IMG/VR virus record: IMGVR_UViG_3300031524_001336
Location: 1-23,308 of that record
Length of the DNA: 23,308 nt
Source: a virus
Direction: 5' to 3' (one strand)
Shown: positions 1-5,851 of the stretch, piece after piece
How positions within the stretch are numbered: position 1 is the stretch's first letter
How the letters are laid out: each line of letters starts with the position of its first letter
Made by a program: the position numbers and the translations under genes
The notes under the pieces: model-generated
Databases searched by the model: none
The model's input: only the letters and a program-made list of their open reading frames with translations
What the model was told of the DNA's origin: nothing

Positions 1-62
1 GCGAGCACCTGCGAAAAGGCAATGCCCTCGGGGGTGCGGATTTTGAGGGTGCTGGTTTTCAT
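1..62 (-). CDS. 5' end of a host gene, RDD-family-like (truncated by window edge)
   Basis: Only the first 20 or so codons are present, reading leftward off the window. The start ATG is at 62-60 and the peptide begins MKTSTLKIRTPEGIAF. From memory, openings of this kind (a short strand followed by IRTPEG and then a small-residue segment) occur at the N-terminus of RDD-family membrane proteins of Verrucomicrobiota. The diagnostic Arg-Asp-Asp membrane domain would lie outside the window. The gene runs in the same direction as the integrase but lies beyond its terminator, so I read it as chromosomal sequence flanking the prophage. It could equally be another short-N-terminus protein, so the family call is tentative, though a real start is likely. 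Confidence 0.45.
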   Translation of the reverse strand, partial: MKTSTLKIRTPEGIAFSQVL

Positions 63-112
63 GGCTTGGGTTTTGCGGAGCAATTCAGTTCAACCACAGA
101 TGGACACGGGTT

Positions 113-127
113 GGGACAGCTTGTCCC
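113..127. other. Inverted repeat in the host/prophage junction; candidate recombination core
   Basis: GGGACA-GCT-TGTCCC is a perfect 6-bp dyad with a 3-nt centre, lying between the host-like gene start at 62 and the integrase stop at 219. Tyrosine recombinases act on cores with short inverted arms, and in a prophage the attachment site next to int should lie in this interval. The position and symmetry are seen directly; the role as attL is inference. The stretch just before it (about 92-108, CCACAGATGGACAC) resembles a dispersed intergenic repeat I associate with verrucomicrobial genomes. Confidence 0.25.
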
Positions 128-155
128 TTGCTCACACTGATCGCCCCACCACTTC

Positions 156-189
156 AAAGCCCCCGTTTCCTTGCAGAAACGGGGGCTTT
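156..189 (-). terminator. Strong hairpin terminator after the integrase gene
   Basis: There is a perfect 14-bp stem: AAAGCCCCCGTTTC at 156-169, a 6-nt loop at 170-175, and GAAACGGGGGCTTT at 176-189. It begins 30 bp past the integrase stop and separates that gene from the host-like gene at 1-62. Because the arms carry AAA at one end and TTT at the other, it can act in both directions. The U-tract is short, but stem strength makes termination very likely. Confidence 0.8.
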
Positions 190-218
190 CGCTTGTAGTT
201 ATTGGCGTTATTGCGTTC

Positions 219-1490
219 TTAATTGCGGGTGATGGCGGGCACGCCTTCCGCCTTTGGCAGCCCAAGACCGCCCCGGCCAGCAGGGGTAGTTACATCCAAA
301 GTTGCATCCATAGCCGGGAATGCCACTTTGGGGAGAACCGCCCATTTGACGGGCATTTCGTCGGGGTTCGCCTTGAATTTGTTGATGAAGTAGGCATAGC
401 TCTGCTCGGTGACTTTCACACTGCTGTGCCGCAGGAATTGCTGGGCGTCGTAAATGCCGTACTTCATGGCGACTTGGCCGCCGGAATAGGCGCGCAAGGC
501 GTGGTTGGTCTTCTGTGTTTCCCATCCCAGCTTGCGCAGCCACGCAGTCACAGCGCGAAACAGTCCCTGGGTGCGGTAGGGTTGGTTGCCGGTGATGATG
601 AATTCGTATGGCTCGCCCCGCCAGCCGCGCAGGTTTATCTGCGTGTTCATCTGGGTGAAGAAGGGGTCGAGGGCTTTGACTTGCAGCCAACCGGTGCCGC
701 TTTTGACGGCGGCGCGGCTCTCCAGTACGTTGAAGCCGTTGCGGTTTTGGTGCCAGCCCCAGGTGACTTGGCAGATTTCGCCAGCGCGAAGTCCAAAGGC
801 CAGTTCGTGTCCGATGGCGAGGTAAAGATTGCGATCCACGTCGGCCAGGGCTTCCCACGCGGTGAGTGTCTTCTGGACGATGTCGTCCGACGGGGGGTTG
901 TAGGCGATCTTGGGGACGGTGCGCCCGGTGAATTTGGCCGAGTCACCGGCTTTGACGAATTCGTCCAGGACGGGGTGGTACAGGTTGCGGGCTTTGTAAT
1001 GCTCGACACACTTGGGGGTGAACATGCTCTTGGTTTTGCGCCAGATGGAATTGGCGGTGCGGCGCGTGGAGGCGGCGGCAATCTGGTCGGCTTGGGCCAT
1101 GGCGTCTTTGTTCGCGTCAGCGAAGAAGGTGCGGACGACGGTGGCGGTTAGCTGGCTGATGCTGCCAGTCTCGGGGACGAAGCGTTTCAGTTCGTTCGCG
1201 TTCCGTTTGCGCGTCTTGGTGTTGGCGTCACTGGGGGAATCCTTGTAGGCGGCGATGAGGTCGGCGATGGTACCGGCCACGGCTTGCCGGAGCTTGGTGG
1301 GATCAAGAGCAGCGGTTTCGCCAGTAATGACGGCTTTTGTGATGGCTGCGTATTTGGCCTTGGCAATCTTTTGGGCTTCGGCGGCGTCGGTGCATTCGGT
1401 GCAGCGCAGGTAGCGGGACCCGCGAAAGGTGAACTCGAAATAGTAGGCGTCGCGGCCGGGGCGCTTGAAGAGGCGGAATTTCGACTTCAT
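219..1490 (-). CDS. int: Tyrosine recombinase integrase
   Basis: This 423-aa protein would catalyse site-specific integration and excision of the phage genome. The N-terminal 70 residues look like an arm-binding domain (FTFRGSRYLRCTEC), followed by a core-binding helical region to about residue 170. The catalytic domain shows the family residues in order: Arg235 in FGLRAGEI, Lys263 in the beta-hairpin AVKSGTGW, the His330-x-x-Arg333 pair in NHALRAYSGG, His355 in LRHSS, and the likely nucleophile Tyr365 in TEQSYAYF. The ATG start overlaps the stop of the small upstream gene by 4 nt, so translation is probably coupled. Length is normal for the family. An unusual C-terminal tail after residue 390 carries AMDATLDVT, encoded by a DNA repeat also found at 9700-9726. 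Placement at the edge beside a host-like gene supports a prophage end. Confidence 0.95.
   Translation of the reverse strand: MKSKFRLFKRPGRDAYYFEFTFRGSRYLRCTECTDAAEAQKIAKAKYAAITKAVITGETAALDPTKLRQAVAGTIADLIAAYKDSPSDANTKTRKRNANELKRFVPETGSISQLTATVVRTFFADANKDAMAQADQIAAASTRRTANSIWRKTKSMFTPKCVEHYKARNLYHPVLDEFVKAGDSAKFTGRTVPKIAYNPPSDDIVQKTLTAWEALADVDRNLYLAIGHELAFGLRAGEICQVTWGWHQNRNGFNVLESRAAVKSGTGWLQVKALDPFFTQMNTQINLRGWRGEPYEFIITGNQPYRTQGLFRAVTAWLRKLGWETQKTNHALRAYSGGQVAMKYGIYDAQQFLRHSSVKVTEQSYAYFINKFKANPDEMPVKWAVLPKVAFPAMDATLDVTTPAGRGGLGLPKAEGVPAITRN
288..314 (-). repeat. 27-bp dispersed repeat, copy 1 (inside int)
   Basis: Read on the minus strand this copy is GCTATGGATG-C-AAC-T followed by TTGGATG-T-AACT. 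It matches 24 of 27 positions of the plus-strand stretch at 9700-9726. It is itself a tandem of two 12-bp units, each containing GGATGYAAC. The match is visible directly; no function is known to me. Confidence 0.7.
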
Positions 1491-1639
1491 GGTTTGGTGG
1501 GGGTTGCGGTTGATTTGCGGGGGCGGCCACCGAGCGCGCCGTTGTCTTTGGCGGCGGCCACCTTCTTGGCGCTCTTGGATTGGCCGCCACGACGGCCAAG
1601 AGACACGGCAGCGGGGTCCTTCTTTGTCTTAGTCTTCAT
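1487..1639 (-). CDS. Small basic protein coupled to the integrase
   Basis: This 50-aa, strongly basic, Lys/Arg/Gly-rich protein has two glycine-rich patches, SLGRRGGQSKSAKK and GALGGRPRK, around an Ala/Lys helix. The longer reading frame starts with TTG at 1681, but that codon lies upstream of the expected transcription start of the promoter at 1682-1710, so I chose the ATG at 1639. Its stop overlaps the integrase start as ATGA. Small proteins with a GRKGG...GGRPRK layout recur in bacterial and phage genomes without a firm function. The charge and position suggest a DNA-binding accessory factor or an excision/integration helper. That role is inference; the gene itself is well supported by the coupling. 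Confidence 0.7.
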   Translation of the reverse strand: MKTKTKKDPAAVSLGRRGGQSKSAKKVAAAKDNGALGGRPRKSTATPTKP

Positions 1640-1681
1640 ACGATTTTGTTTGCAGGGAACGGATTTGCTCCCGTGGGACAA

Positions 1682-1710
1682 AGACTAACCCAAGCGGTTG
1701 GGTTTGTCAA
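1682..1710 (-). promoter_or_regulatory. Integrase operon promoter (sigma70-like)
   Basis: On the minus strand TTGACA (1710-1705) is a perfect -35, followed by a 17-nt spacer and TAGTCT (1687-1682) as the -10. Transcription would start near 1675 and read the small basic gene and int. Spacing and the perfect -35 make this the clearest promoter in the window. Confidence 0.7.
1687..1704. promoter_or_regulatory. Operator-like inverted repeat filling the integrase promoter spacer
   Basis: AACCCAA-GCGG-TTGGGTT is a perfect 7-bp dyad that occupies the spacer between the -35 and -10 almost exactly. A protein bound here would block RNA polymerase, or, for MerR-type regulators that act on spacer dyads, remodel the promoter. 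Position and symmetry are direct observations; the regulator is unknown. Confidence 0.5.
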
Positions 1711-2016
1711 CAGTGGGGGGGGCATGTCTGCAAAAAGTGTACGATTATGCTTGGCAAATGCATTCGAATAGCGAAAATCGAAATGTCAGGTGCATAATTT
1801 TGATGAATGTAAAAAACTAGAAAACAAAACAATTTGCGGCTTCGGCTGCTGTCTCCTCGAAACTGGTAATTTCAAAGTAAGGACAGCGTTTGAAGCACGC
1901 CCACAACTGGGCGTGCCGAAAGCGTTCCTTACACGGCATACCAGTGCCAGAGGAGGGCGTGAGTACACACGCCCTCTTGTCCTTCTGGCGGCTCGATAGC
2001 AACCTCCCAATTGAAG
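1711..2016. other. Non-coding, AT-richer stretch upstream of the cargo genes
   Basis: I see no convincing gene here. The open frames overlapping it have no domain, no coupling and no usable ribosome-binding site. The stretch holds the back of the integrase promoter, a run of G residues near 1715-1721, AT-rich sequence at 1740-1830, and the two adjacent hairpins at 1877-1989. A rightward promoter for the cargo genes should lie here, but I could not identify a convincing -35/-10 pair. Confidence 0.5.
1877..1989 (+). ncRNA. Two adjacent hairpins sharing a heptamer; candidate structured RNA
   Basis: Hairpin 1 spans 1877-1932. Its apical stem is perfect, GCACGCCCA (1895-1903) against TGGGCGTGC (1908-1916) with a 4-nt loop, and its base is GTAAGG against CCTTAC, with imperfect pairing between. 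Hairpin 2 spans 1946-1989, with GAGGGCGTG (1953-1961) against CACGCCCTC (1968-1976) and basal arms GCCAGA and TCTGGC. Both stems contain GGGCGTG and its complement, so an arm of one could pair with an arm of the other, giving two exclusive folds. Neither stem is followed by a U-tract. The strand is uncertain because the stems are symmetric. A small RNA, a leader for the genes at 2017-3326 or a protein-binding site are all possible. Confidence 0.4.
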
Positions 2017-2214
2017 ATGAATCAGAAATGCAAACCCAGTCTGTCCATGCACTCGCTTTGGCGGTTGGTGGCAATCACAACTTTGGTTGCCATCGTGGGA
2101 GCAGGTGGCTTTGTGGCTGGAGAGGTTTCAACCGTACAGGTATATCTAGGCACCAGCTGGGGAAAGGCTGCACTCATTTTGTGGCACTGCGATGACGACA
2201 GTTTTCATTTTTAG
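2017..2214 (+). CDS. Possible small membrane protein
   Basis: A 65-aa frame starts at ATG 2017 (an in-frame TTG lies at 2011). After a short polar N-terminus comes one hydrophobic segment at about residues 14-36 (LWRLVAITTLVAIVGAGGFV), compatible with a membrane helix or signal anchor, then a polar tail ending in CDDDSFHF. It lies 41 nt upstream of the secreted-protein gene at 2256 and could share its transcript. I see no clear ribosome-binding site and no family. A competing frame at 1890-2195 has less protein-like content. Confidence 0.35.
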   Translation: MNQKCKPSLSMHSLWRLVAITTLVAIVGAGGFVAGEVSTVQVYLGTSWGKAALILWHCDDDSFHF

Positions 2215-2255
2215 GTCAAACCAACAAAACAACAAAAACAAAAAGGTAAAACGGT

Positions 2256-3326
2256 ATGGGAATACAAAACAAATCAAACTGGGCTAAATTCACATGGGCA
2301 GGACGCAAACAGACAGTCCCGCGACTGTTTCTATGGAGCATAGTGACCGCATGGCTTTGCTTCTTTTTCACCTTCAGCACTCCATCGGCTAGAGCGGGAA
2401 CGACCACGGATGGTTCAGGTTCATCTATTCAGCAAATCCAACAATCAGTATCACCCACCACGCCAACTACTACAATTGCTTCGCCAAATGCCAATGCGAA
2501 GCCAGAGTGGGTGATTAGCTGTATTTTTTGGTATATATTTTTCATTCTTCTAGCCGCTGGAATCATCCTTATGGCACTGTGGGCTTTATGCAAAGCAGCG
2601 CATCTTTGTGGTGGTTCTGGAAACGCTCCGCCTGTGTCGCCAGGTGGGAATGGAGCCAATGTCGCCTCCAAGGGAGTTTTTGCCAGTGTTGTTGTTAACA
2701 CAAATGTTTCGCTGCCATCCACCGTTTTTTACTACTCTGGTGGCATTCTGGTTTCCAACAGTGCAGGGCTACCCAATTCAACATTGCCTGCATTCATCAC
2801 CGTTAACGGCCAGCCGTTGAGCTTTGGAAGTGAAATTCAGGATGCACCACCTGGAATCACAACACCTCCATCAATTGGCGTTTGGACTGAGACGAACACA
2901 TACTATGATCCTAATCTTGACCCGTCCTATCCGTATGTGGCCATCTACAACTTCTCTCTGTTGACCACCACGAACCTTGCAACTGGCTGGAATGAAATGT
3001 GTACCATCGTTGGTTGGGTGAATGAGAACCCGACAACACCGCTTGTTTGCTACATCACCTACACCAACAATGTGCCCTTGGCCACCAATTGGGCGCAGTG
3101 CTACCTCAACAGCTACAAGCAACCAACGAACATTGTTGTTTATGGTGTATTGCCAAACCTGCCAGCATTGAGCGCACTGCCCTTGGTAAAACCGAATGAC
3201 GGTATTTATCCTCCAGGCAGCGGTGGCGGCAGCACGAACTACACACCAGGTGTATTCGATTCAAGCGGTCGGTTCTTTGAGCTGACCTGCAACACCAACG
3301 CGGTTTCCACTGGTTGGGTTCACTGA
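2256..3326 (+). CDS. Secreted or membrane-anchored cargo protein of unknown function
   Basis: A 356-aa protein. Residues 21-47 form a signal-peptide-like stretch: basic start, hydrophobic core around LFLWSIVTAWLCFFF, and SARA before a possible cut at Ala47. A Thr/Ser/Gln-rich linker follows, then a second hydrophobic helix at about 86-110 (WVISCIFWYIFFILL). The remaining 240 residues are rich in Thr, Asn, Pro and aromatics, as in extracellular beta-sheet domains, and lie probably outside the membrane. I recognise no domain. The gene opposes the integrase, is less GC-rich than the phage core and ends in its own terminator, which are typical features of a lysogenic-conversion gene. Surface alteration or superinfection exclusion is conceivable but unproven. 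Confidence 0.8.
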   Translation: MGIQNKSNWAKFTWAGRKQTVPRLFLWSIVTAWLCFFFTFSTPSARAGTTTDGSGSSIQQIQQSVSPTTPTTTIASPNANAKPEWVISCIFWYIFFILLAAGIILMALWALCKAAHLCGGSGNAPPVSPGGNGANVASKGVFASVVVNTNVSLPSTVFYYSGGILVSNSAGLPNSTLPAFITVNGQPLSFGSEIQDAPPGITTPPSIGVWTETNTYYDPNLDPSYPYVAIYNFSLLTTTNLATGWNEMCTIVGWVNENPTTPLVCYITYTNNVPLATNWAQCYLNSYKQPTNIVVYGVLPNLPALSALPLVKPNDGIYPPGSGGGSTNYTPGVFDSSGRFFELTCNTNAVSTGWVH

Positions 3327-3340
3327 ACACTGATTCACTC

Positions 3341-3371
3341 AAAAACCCATCGCTTCGGCGGTGGGTTTTTT
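3341..3371 (+). terminator. Intrinsic terminator with a UUCG tetraloop
   Basis: AAAAACCCATCGC (3341-3353), loop TTCG, then GCGGTGGGTTTTTT form a 13-bp stem closed by C(UUCG)G, with one G-U pair, and the right arm runs straight into a T-tract. It starts 15 bp past the stop of the secreted-protein gene. Confidence 0.92.
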
Positions 3372-3406
3372 GTTGCATTTTTCCCAAAAAGGCGTAATGG
3401 TTAATT

Positions 3407-3670
3407 ATGCAAGAAAAATCAAGCATAAAGCAGCAGTTTGAAGCGTGGAAACAAATGCAGGGGCGTACGCGGATAGTTTTGTTTTGGTCGGGCCTTTGGT
3501 CCTTCGCGGCTATTTTTTGCCTGACAGTATGGTTAATGATTCACGCCTCGCAACCTACAAAGGTTGAGTATTATGCCATGGCTATTGTTGGCTTCGGCTT
3601 TTATGGTGTATGGCCACTCGTCGTTTTTCGCCGAAAAAAGTCCGATTCAAAGAGTCTCCAGAGCCTTTAA
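3407..3670 (+). CDS. Small membrane protein with two predicted helices
   Basis: This 87-aa frame begins at ATG 3407, 36 bp past the UUCG terminator. The N-terminus is polar and basic (IKQQFEAWKQMQGRTR), followed by a hydrophobic helix at about 23-44 and a second at about 56-74 (AMAIVGFGFYGVWPLVVF), then a basic tail RRKKSDSKS. The helical hairpin with positive ends suggests an inner-membrane protein with both termini in the cytoplasm. It converges on the leftward operon ending at 3710. I recognise no family. With the neighbouring secreted-protein gene it forms the cargo block; it would need its own promoter between 3372 and 3406, which is not obvious. Confidence 0.6.
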   Translation: MQEKSSIKQQFEAWKQMQGRTRIVLFWSGLWSFAAIFCLTVWLMIHASQPTKVEYYAMAIVGFGFYGVWPLVVFRRKKSDSKSLQSL

Positions 3671-3675
3671 AACCT

Positions 3676-3702
3676 TGTCCAGGGCGGCACGCGGGCTGGA
3701 CA
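3676..3702 (-). terminator. Weak hairpin at the end of the leftward early operon
   Basis: TGTCCAG (3676-3682) and CTGGACA (3696-3702) form a 7-bp stem with a 13-nt loop. On the minus strand it is followed by AGGTTTTAAAG, a short U-tract. It sits 8 bp past the stop at 3710 and between convergent genes, so it could end the leftward transcript. Confidence 0.45.
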
Positions 3703-3709
3703 GACTGCT

Positions 3710-3991
3710 TCACTCGCCGGGTCGGTGTTGGCGGACCAAGGTTTGGATGCCCCGCACTTGCAGGTGTTGCAGTGGAGTGAGGGGTAGCAAGTCGTGCAGT
3801 TCGGCCAACCGCACGGTCATATCTTGGGTAAATGCCAGCAGTTCTCCACATTTCATGCAAATGCTGAGGTCACCTGGTCGAGGTACCACACAGGATATTG
3901 TTTTTCCACCCAGTAGGCCGGTTGTGGCTGCACGGTCCATTTGGTAGTGGCAGGTAGGACAGGGGGAAATTGGCAGTGCGGTGTCGCTCAT
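3710..3991 (-). CDS. Small Cys-pair protein, early operon
   Basis: A 93-aa protein with two Cys-x-x-Cys pairs, SPCPTCHYQMD near residue 11 and SICMKCGELLAF near residue 45, spaced as in a zinc ribbon. After the second pair the chain is Leu-rich (LAELHDLLPLTPLQHLQ), probably helical. The ATG at 3991 overlaps the previous stop as ATGA, which fixes the start; a longer frame to 4165 reads through the neighbouring gene and has no protein-like composition. It is the last gene of the leftward operon. Small proteins with this CPxC...PGD...CxxCG layout recur in phages and metagenomes without assigned function. A structural zinc site is likely; anything more specific is speculation. Confidence 0.75.
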   Translation of the reverse strand: MSDTALPISPCPTCHYQMDRAATTGLLGGKTISCVVPRPGDLSICMKCGELLAFTQDMTVRLAELHDLLPLTPLQHLQVRGIQTLVRQHRPGE

Positions 3992-4212
3992 GGGGCGATG
4001 GCAAGGCTGACGACGGACTGGCGGCAGGTGATGCAATGGATGGCCAGCACGCCGCCCCGATGGTAGATGGCCACCACGCCAGAATGCGGGTGGCATTTGG
4101 GCACAAGGAAAAGGTGATTCAACGGCGCATGCTCGTGGTGGGATCGGCAATTGGGATCGTCGCACCCGGTCAACAGGCGTGCGTCAAGGTGGGTTTTGGT
4201 TACTGGGCGCAT
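3988..4212 (-). CDS. Small Cys/His-rich protein, early operon
   Basis: A 74-aa protein dense in metal-ligand residues: GCDDPNCRSHHEH near residue 16, KCHPHSG near 39 and HCITCRQS near 59. The order Cys-x4-Cys-x2-His-His ... Cys-His ... Cys-x-x-Cys suggests one or two zinc sites holding a small beta fold. Its start lies 13 nt inside the end of the PUR-like gene and its stop overlaps the next gene as ATGA, so it is tightly embedded in the operon. The function is not recognised. It looks like a compact protein-protein or nucleic-acid-binding module. Confidence 0.7.
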   Translation of the reverse strand: MRPVTKTHLDARLLTGCDDPNCRSHHEHAPLNHLFLVPKCHPHSGVVAIYHRGGVLAIHCITCRQSVVSLAIAP

Positions 4213-4478
4213 ACGCGGGCGAGGGCTTGAGCAAACTCGCCGACGCCGCCCAGGGGAATGACAATGGATAGGCGGCGGGGAGGTGGGCCGGAGGGGTTGG
4301 GGGTGGCGGGTTCTTCCGAAATGCGGATAAGGGGTCCGCGTTCGTTCATGCAGCGGCGCACGGTGAATTTCTTGCGCTCAACAATAATGACTTCTTCCGC
4401 TAGTATTGTCTCGGGCTGGCGATGGAACGGTTGCTGTGCCGCAAGGCGGCGCTGGGTGGTGGATTCGTTGGTGATCAT
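4200..4478 (-). CDS. PUR-domain-like nucleic-acid-binding protein
   Basis: A 92-aa protein. After a 25-residue polar N-terminus comes a beta-strand pattern: EEVIIVERKKFTVRR at about 28-42, ERGPLIRISEE at 46-56, and RRLSIVIPLGGVGEFAQAL at 68-86. The order ERK.F, RG..LRI.E, IVIP..G...F matches the PUR repeat of PUR-alpha-like proteins, which bind single-stranded DNA or RNA. I chose ATG 4478; a frame extending to 4595 overlaps the upstream gene out of phase. A phage copy could coat replication intermediates or bind transcripts. The family call rests on motif recall only. Confidence 0.6.
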   Translation of the reverse strand: MITNESTTQRRLAAQQPFHRQPETILAEEVIIVERKKFTVRRCMNERGPLIRISEEPATPNPSGPPPRRLSIVIPLGGVGEFAQALARVCAQ

Positions 4479-4482
4479 TGGT

Positions 4483-4686
4483 TTAGTTTTGTTGGTTGTC
4501 TGGTCGGGGGAATGTGGTTTTGCGGATGGCGGGGCGGATGGAGTCCATGATTTCGTCCAGTTGGGTGATGCGCCCGTTCCAGTGTGCCATTTCAATGGGG
4601 TTGTTCGACTTCATGGCTTCTTGATGTTTCACCTTGTTGCAGGCTTGCAGTAGTTCCATGGCTTCTATGATGGTGACGAGGTTCAT
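4483..4686 (-). CDS. Small helical protein of unknown function
   Basis: A 67-aa protein beginning MNLVTIIEAMELLQAC, rich in Glu, Gln, Met and Leu, with two helix-like blocks (residues 3-25 and 33-53, GRITQLDEIMDSIRP) and a basic tail. The start ATG 4686-4684 overlaps the stop of the zinc-motif gene as ATGA, and the PUR-like gene begins 4 nt after its stop, so all three are co-translated. A frame extending to 4920 encodes Arg/Pro-rich shadow sequence and is rejected. I recognise no family. The coiled look suggests a dimer or a small adaptor. Confidence 0.6.
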   Translation of the reverse strand: MNLVTIIEAMELLQACNKVKHQEAMKSNNPIEMAHWNGRITQLDEIMDSIRPAIRKTTFPRPDNQQN

Positions 4687-5261
4687 AGCCAGCATTCGAC
4701 GATGGCGGGGTCGTCGCCGTAAAAGCGGTCCAAGCAAGCCATCCCGGTGGGAAGGAGCTTGCGTGCGGCGTCCAGCGTGGGGGCGGTGCCAATAGGGCCG
4801 ATGCGGCGGTGCCCGCGCCAGCGGACGACGACGAAGGCATCGGCGTAATCTTGGGGGTGGTCGTAGATGACGTAGTAGTCCGGCCAGACACCAGCTCCGG
4901 GGCTGGTATAATCGTGGCAAGCGCCGCAGTAGCCGTAAATCACGTCGTTCGCATTATGGCTGGTGCGATGGCAGACGGGGCAGGTGATGCTGAACGGCTG
5001 AATGTCCGGGTCGGTGATGCTGAAAGAGTGTTTGTCTCTGAACAAGGTTTTACGGTGCAGGGCGGCGGCGGCTTGCGCAGCCTGGCGTTTGGTCATGCCG
5101 GGCGGGTCTTCTTCGGTGCCGCCGTAGCATGAGCAGCGTTTGTTCTGGTGGCCGACTGAACCGGCAAACATGCGCACCAGGCATTCTTGGTGGAAGTGGC
5201 CTTTCACGATGTCGGCGCGTTCGCCTGGCAGGATTTCCTCGTCGCAGTGGTCGCAGGTCAT
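4683..5261 (-). CDS. Cys-rich zinc-binding protein with three metal clusters
   Basis: A 192-aa protein. The N-terminus has Cys3-x2-Cys6 and His24-x2-Cys27, a LIM/RING-like half site; then Cys43-x-Cys45 in the striking segment CSCYGGTEEDPPGMTKR; then a zinc ribbon with Cys94-x2-Cys97 and Cys112-x2-Cys115. The last 70 residues are a mixed alpha/beta region (YYVIYDHPQDYADAF, then a Leu/Pro tail). The segment GSVGHQ...CSCYGGTEEDPPGMTKR is, from memory, strongly conserved among small environmental and phage proteins of unknown function. ATG 5261 overlaps the upstream stop as ATGA; the longer frame to 5762 is a shadow. The role may be in nucleic-acid binding or takeover of a host complex, but that is a guess. 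Confidence 0.75.
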   Translation of the reverse strand: MTCDHCDEEILPGERADIVKGHFHQECLVRMFAGSVGHQNKRCSCYGGTEEDPPGMTKRQAAQAAAALHRKTLFRDKHSFSITDPDIQPFSITCPVCHRTSHNANDVIYGYCGACHDYTSPGAGVWPDYYVIYDHPQDYADAFVVVRWRGHRRIGPIGTAPTLDAARKLLPTGMACLDRFYGDDPAIVECWL

Positions 5262-5851
5262 GAGCTTTTGGGGGCAAAGCCGACGGGGTGGAAGCCCATG
5301 GATTCGAGCACGACCTTTGCGGCGAGGCGCAAGGGTATTTCCGGTTGTTCGGACATAAGGAGGGGATAGAAGCGGGAGTCGGCCATCCTGCCAGGGGAGC
5401 CTATCTCGTCGCCCAGGCCGAAGTATTTCTGGTTGGCTGTGCGAATGATGGGGCGCACGCGCAGGCCGCAGGGCTGGTTGCGTGTCTCGGTGATGAAGTT
5501 GACGCATTCGACGCGGTCGGGTGATTCGCGGGGCATGACCGTCAAGGTGTGGCTGGTCTGGAAGAGCGCCCAGCCTTCCACCACTATCAAGGCGTGGGTG
5601 GCGGCGTGCGCGGCGCAGAAGATGCGGCAAGTCTTGGTGAATTCCTCCTTGGTGGCTTCGTCGCCGAACTCGTGTGACCAGACCATATATGCCGGGGGAC
5701 CGTCGGCGCTGAGTATGAACAAGGCCGGGTAGGTCATGCCTGGTGTGGACTCGCGCAGGCACCAGTCGGCGTAGTTCAAGGCTTGGGCGTAGAGATCGTC
5801 CATGGTTTTGTACTTTTTGGGCGGGTCGAAGCGGTTGGGTTCAAAGCTCAT
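5258..5851 (-). CDS. Hypothetical alpha/beta protein, early operon
   Basis: A 197-aa protein. I chose ATG 5851 because it overlaps the upstream stop as ATGA; an upstream ATG at 5881 would add ten residues. After a helical start (TMDDLYAQALNYADWCLRE) come alternating strands and helices: TYPALFILSADGPPAYMV, CAAHAATHALIVVEGWAL and a Thr/Arg-rich strand. The pattern of a hydrophobic strand followed by a conserved-looking EGWA resembles phage proteins of unknown function that carry an IVVEAW motif. There is no signal peptide, no membrane helix and no recognised catalytic set. It sits between two Cys-motif genes of the same operon. Confidence 0.7.
   Translation of the reverse strand: MSFEPNRFDPPKKYKTMDDLYAQALNYADWCLRESTPGMTYPALFILSADGPPAYMVWSHEFGDEATKEEFTKTCRIFCAAHAATHALIVVEGWALFQTSHTLTVMPRESPDRVECVNFITETRNQPCGLRVRPIIRTANQKYFGLGDEIGSPGRMADSRFYPLLMSEQPEIPLRLAAKVVLESMGFHPVGFAPKSS

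Noticed and set aside
171-1151. Long plus-strand open frame antisense to the integrase
   Set aside because: It is a GC-driven shadow of int; the opposite strand shows all recombinase catalytic residues, and this frame is low-complexity Gly/Val-rich with no domain.
1890-2195. 101-aa plus-strand frame over the twin hairpins
   Set aside because: It runs through both hairpins, overlaps a better frame at 2017-2214 and has no protein-like pattern.
4683-5762. 359-aa version of the zinc-cluster gene
   Set aside because: The first 167 residues are out-of-frame shadow of the gene at 5258-5851; the ATGA overlap at 5261 marks the true start.
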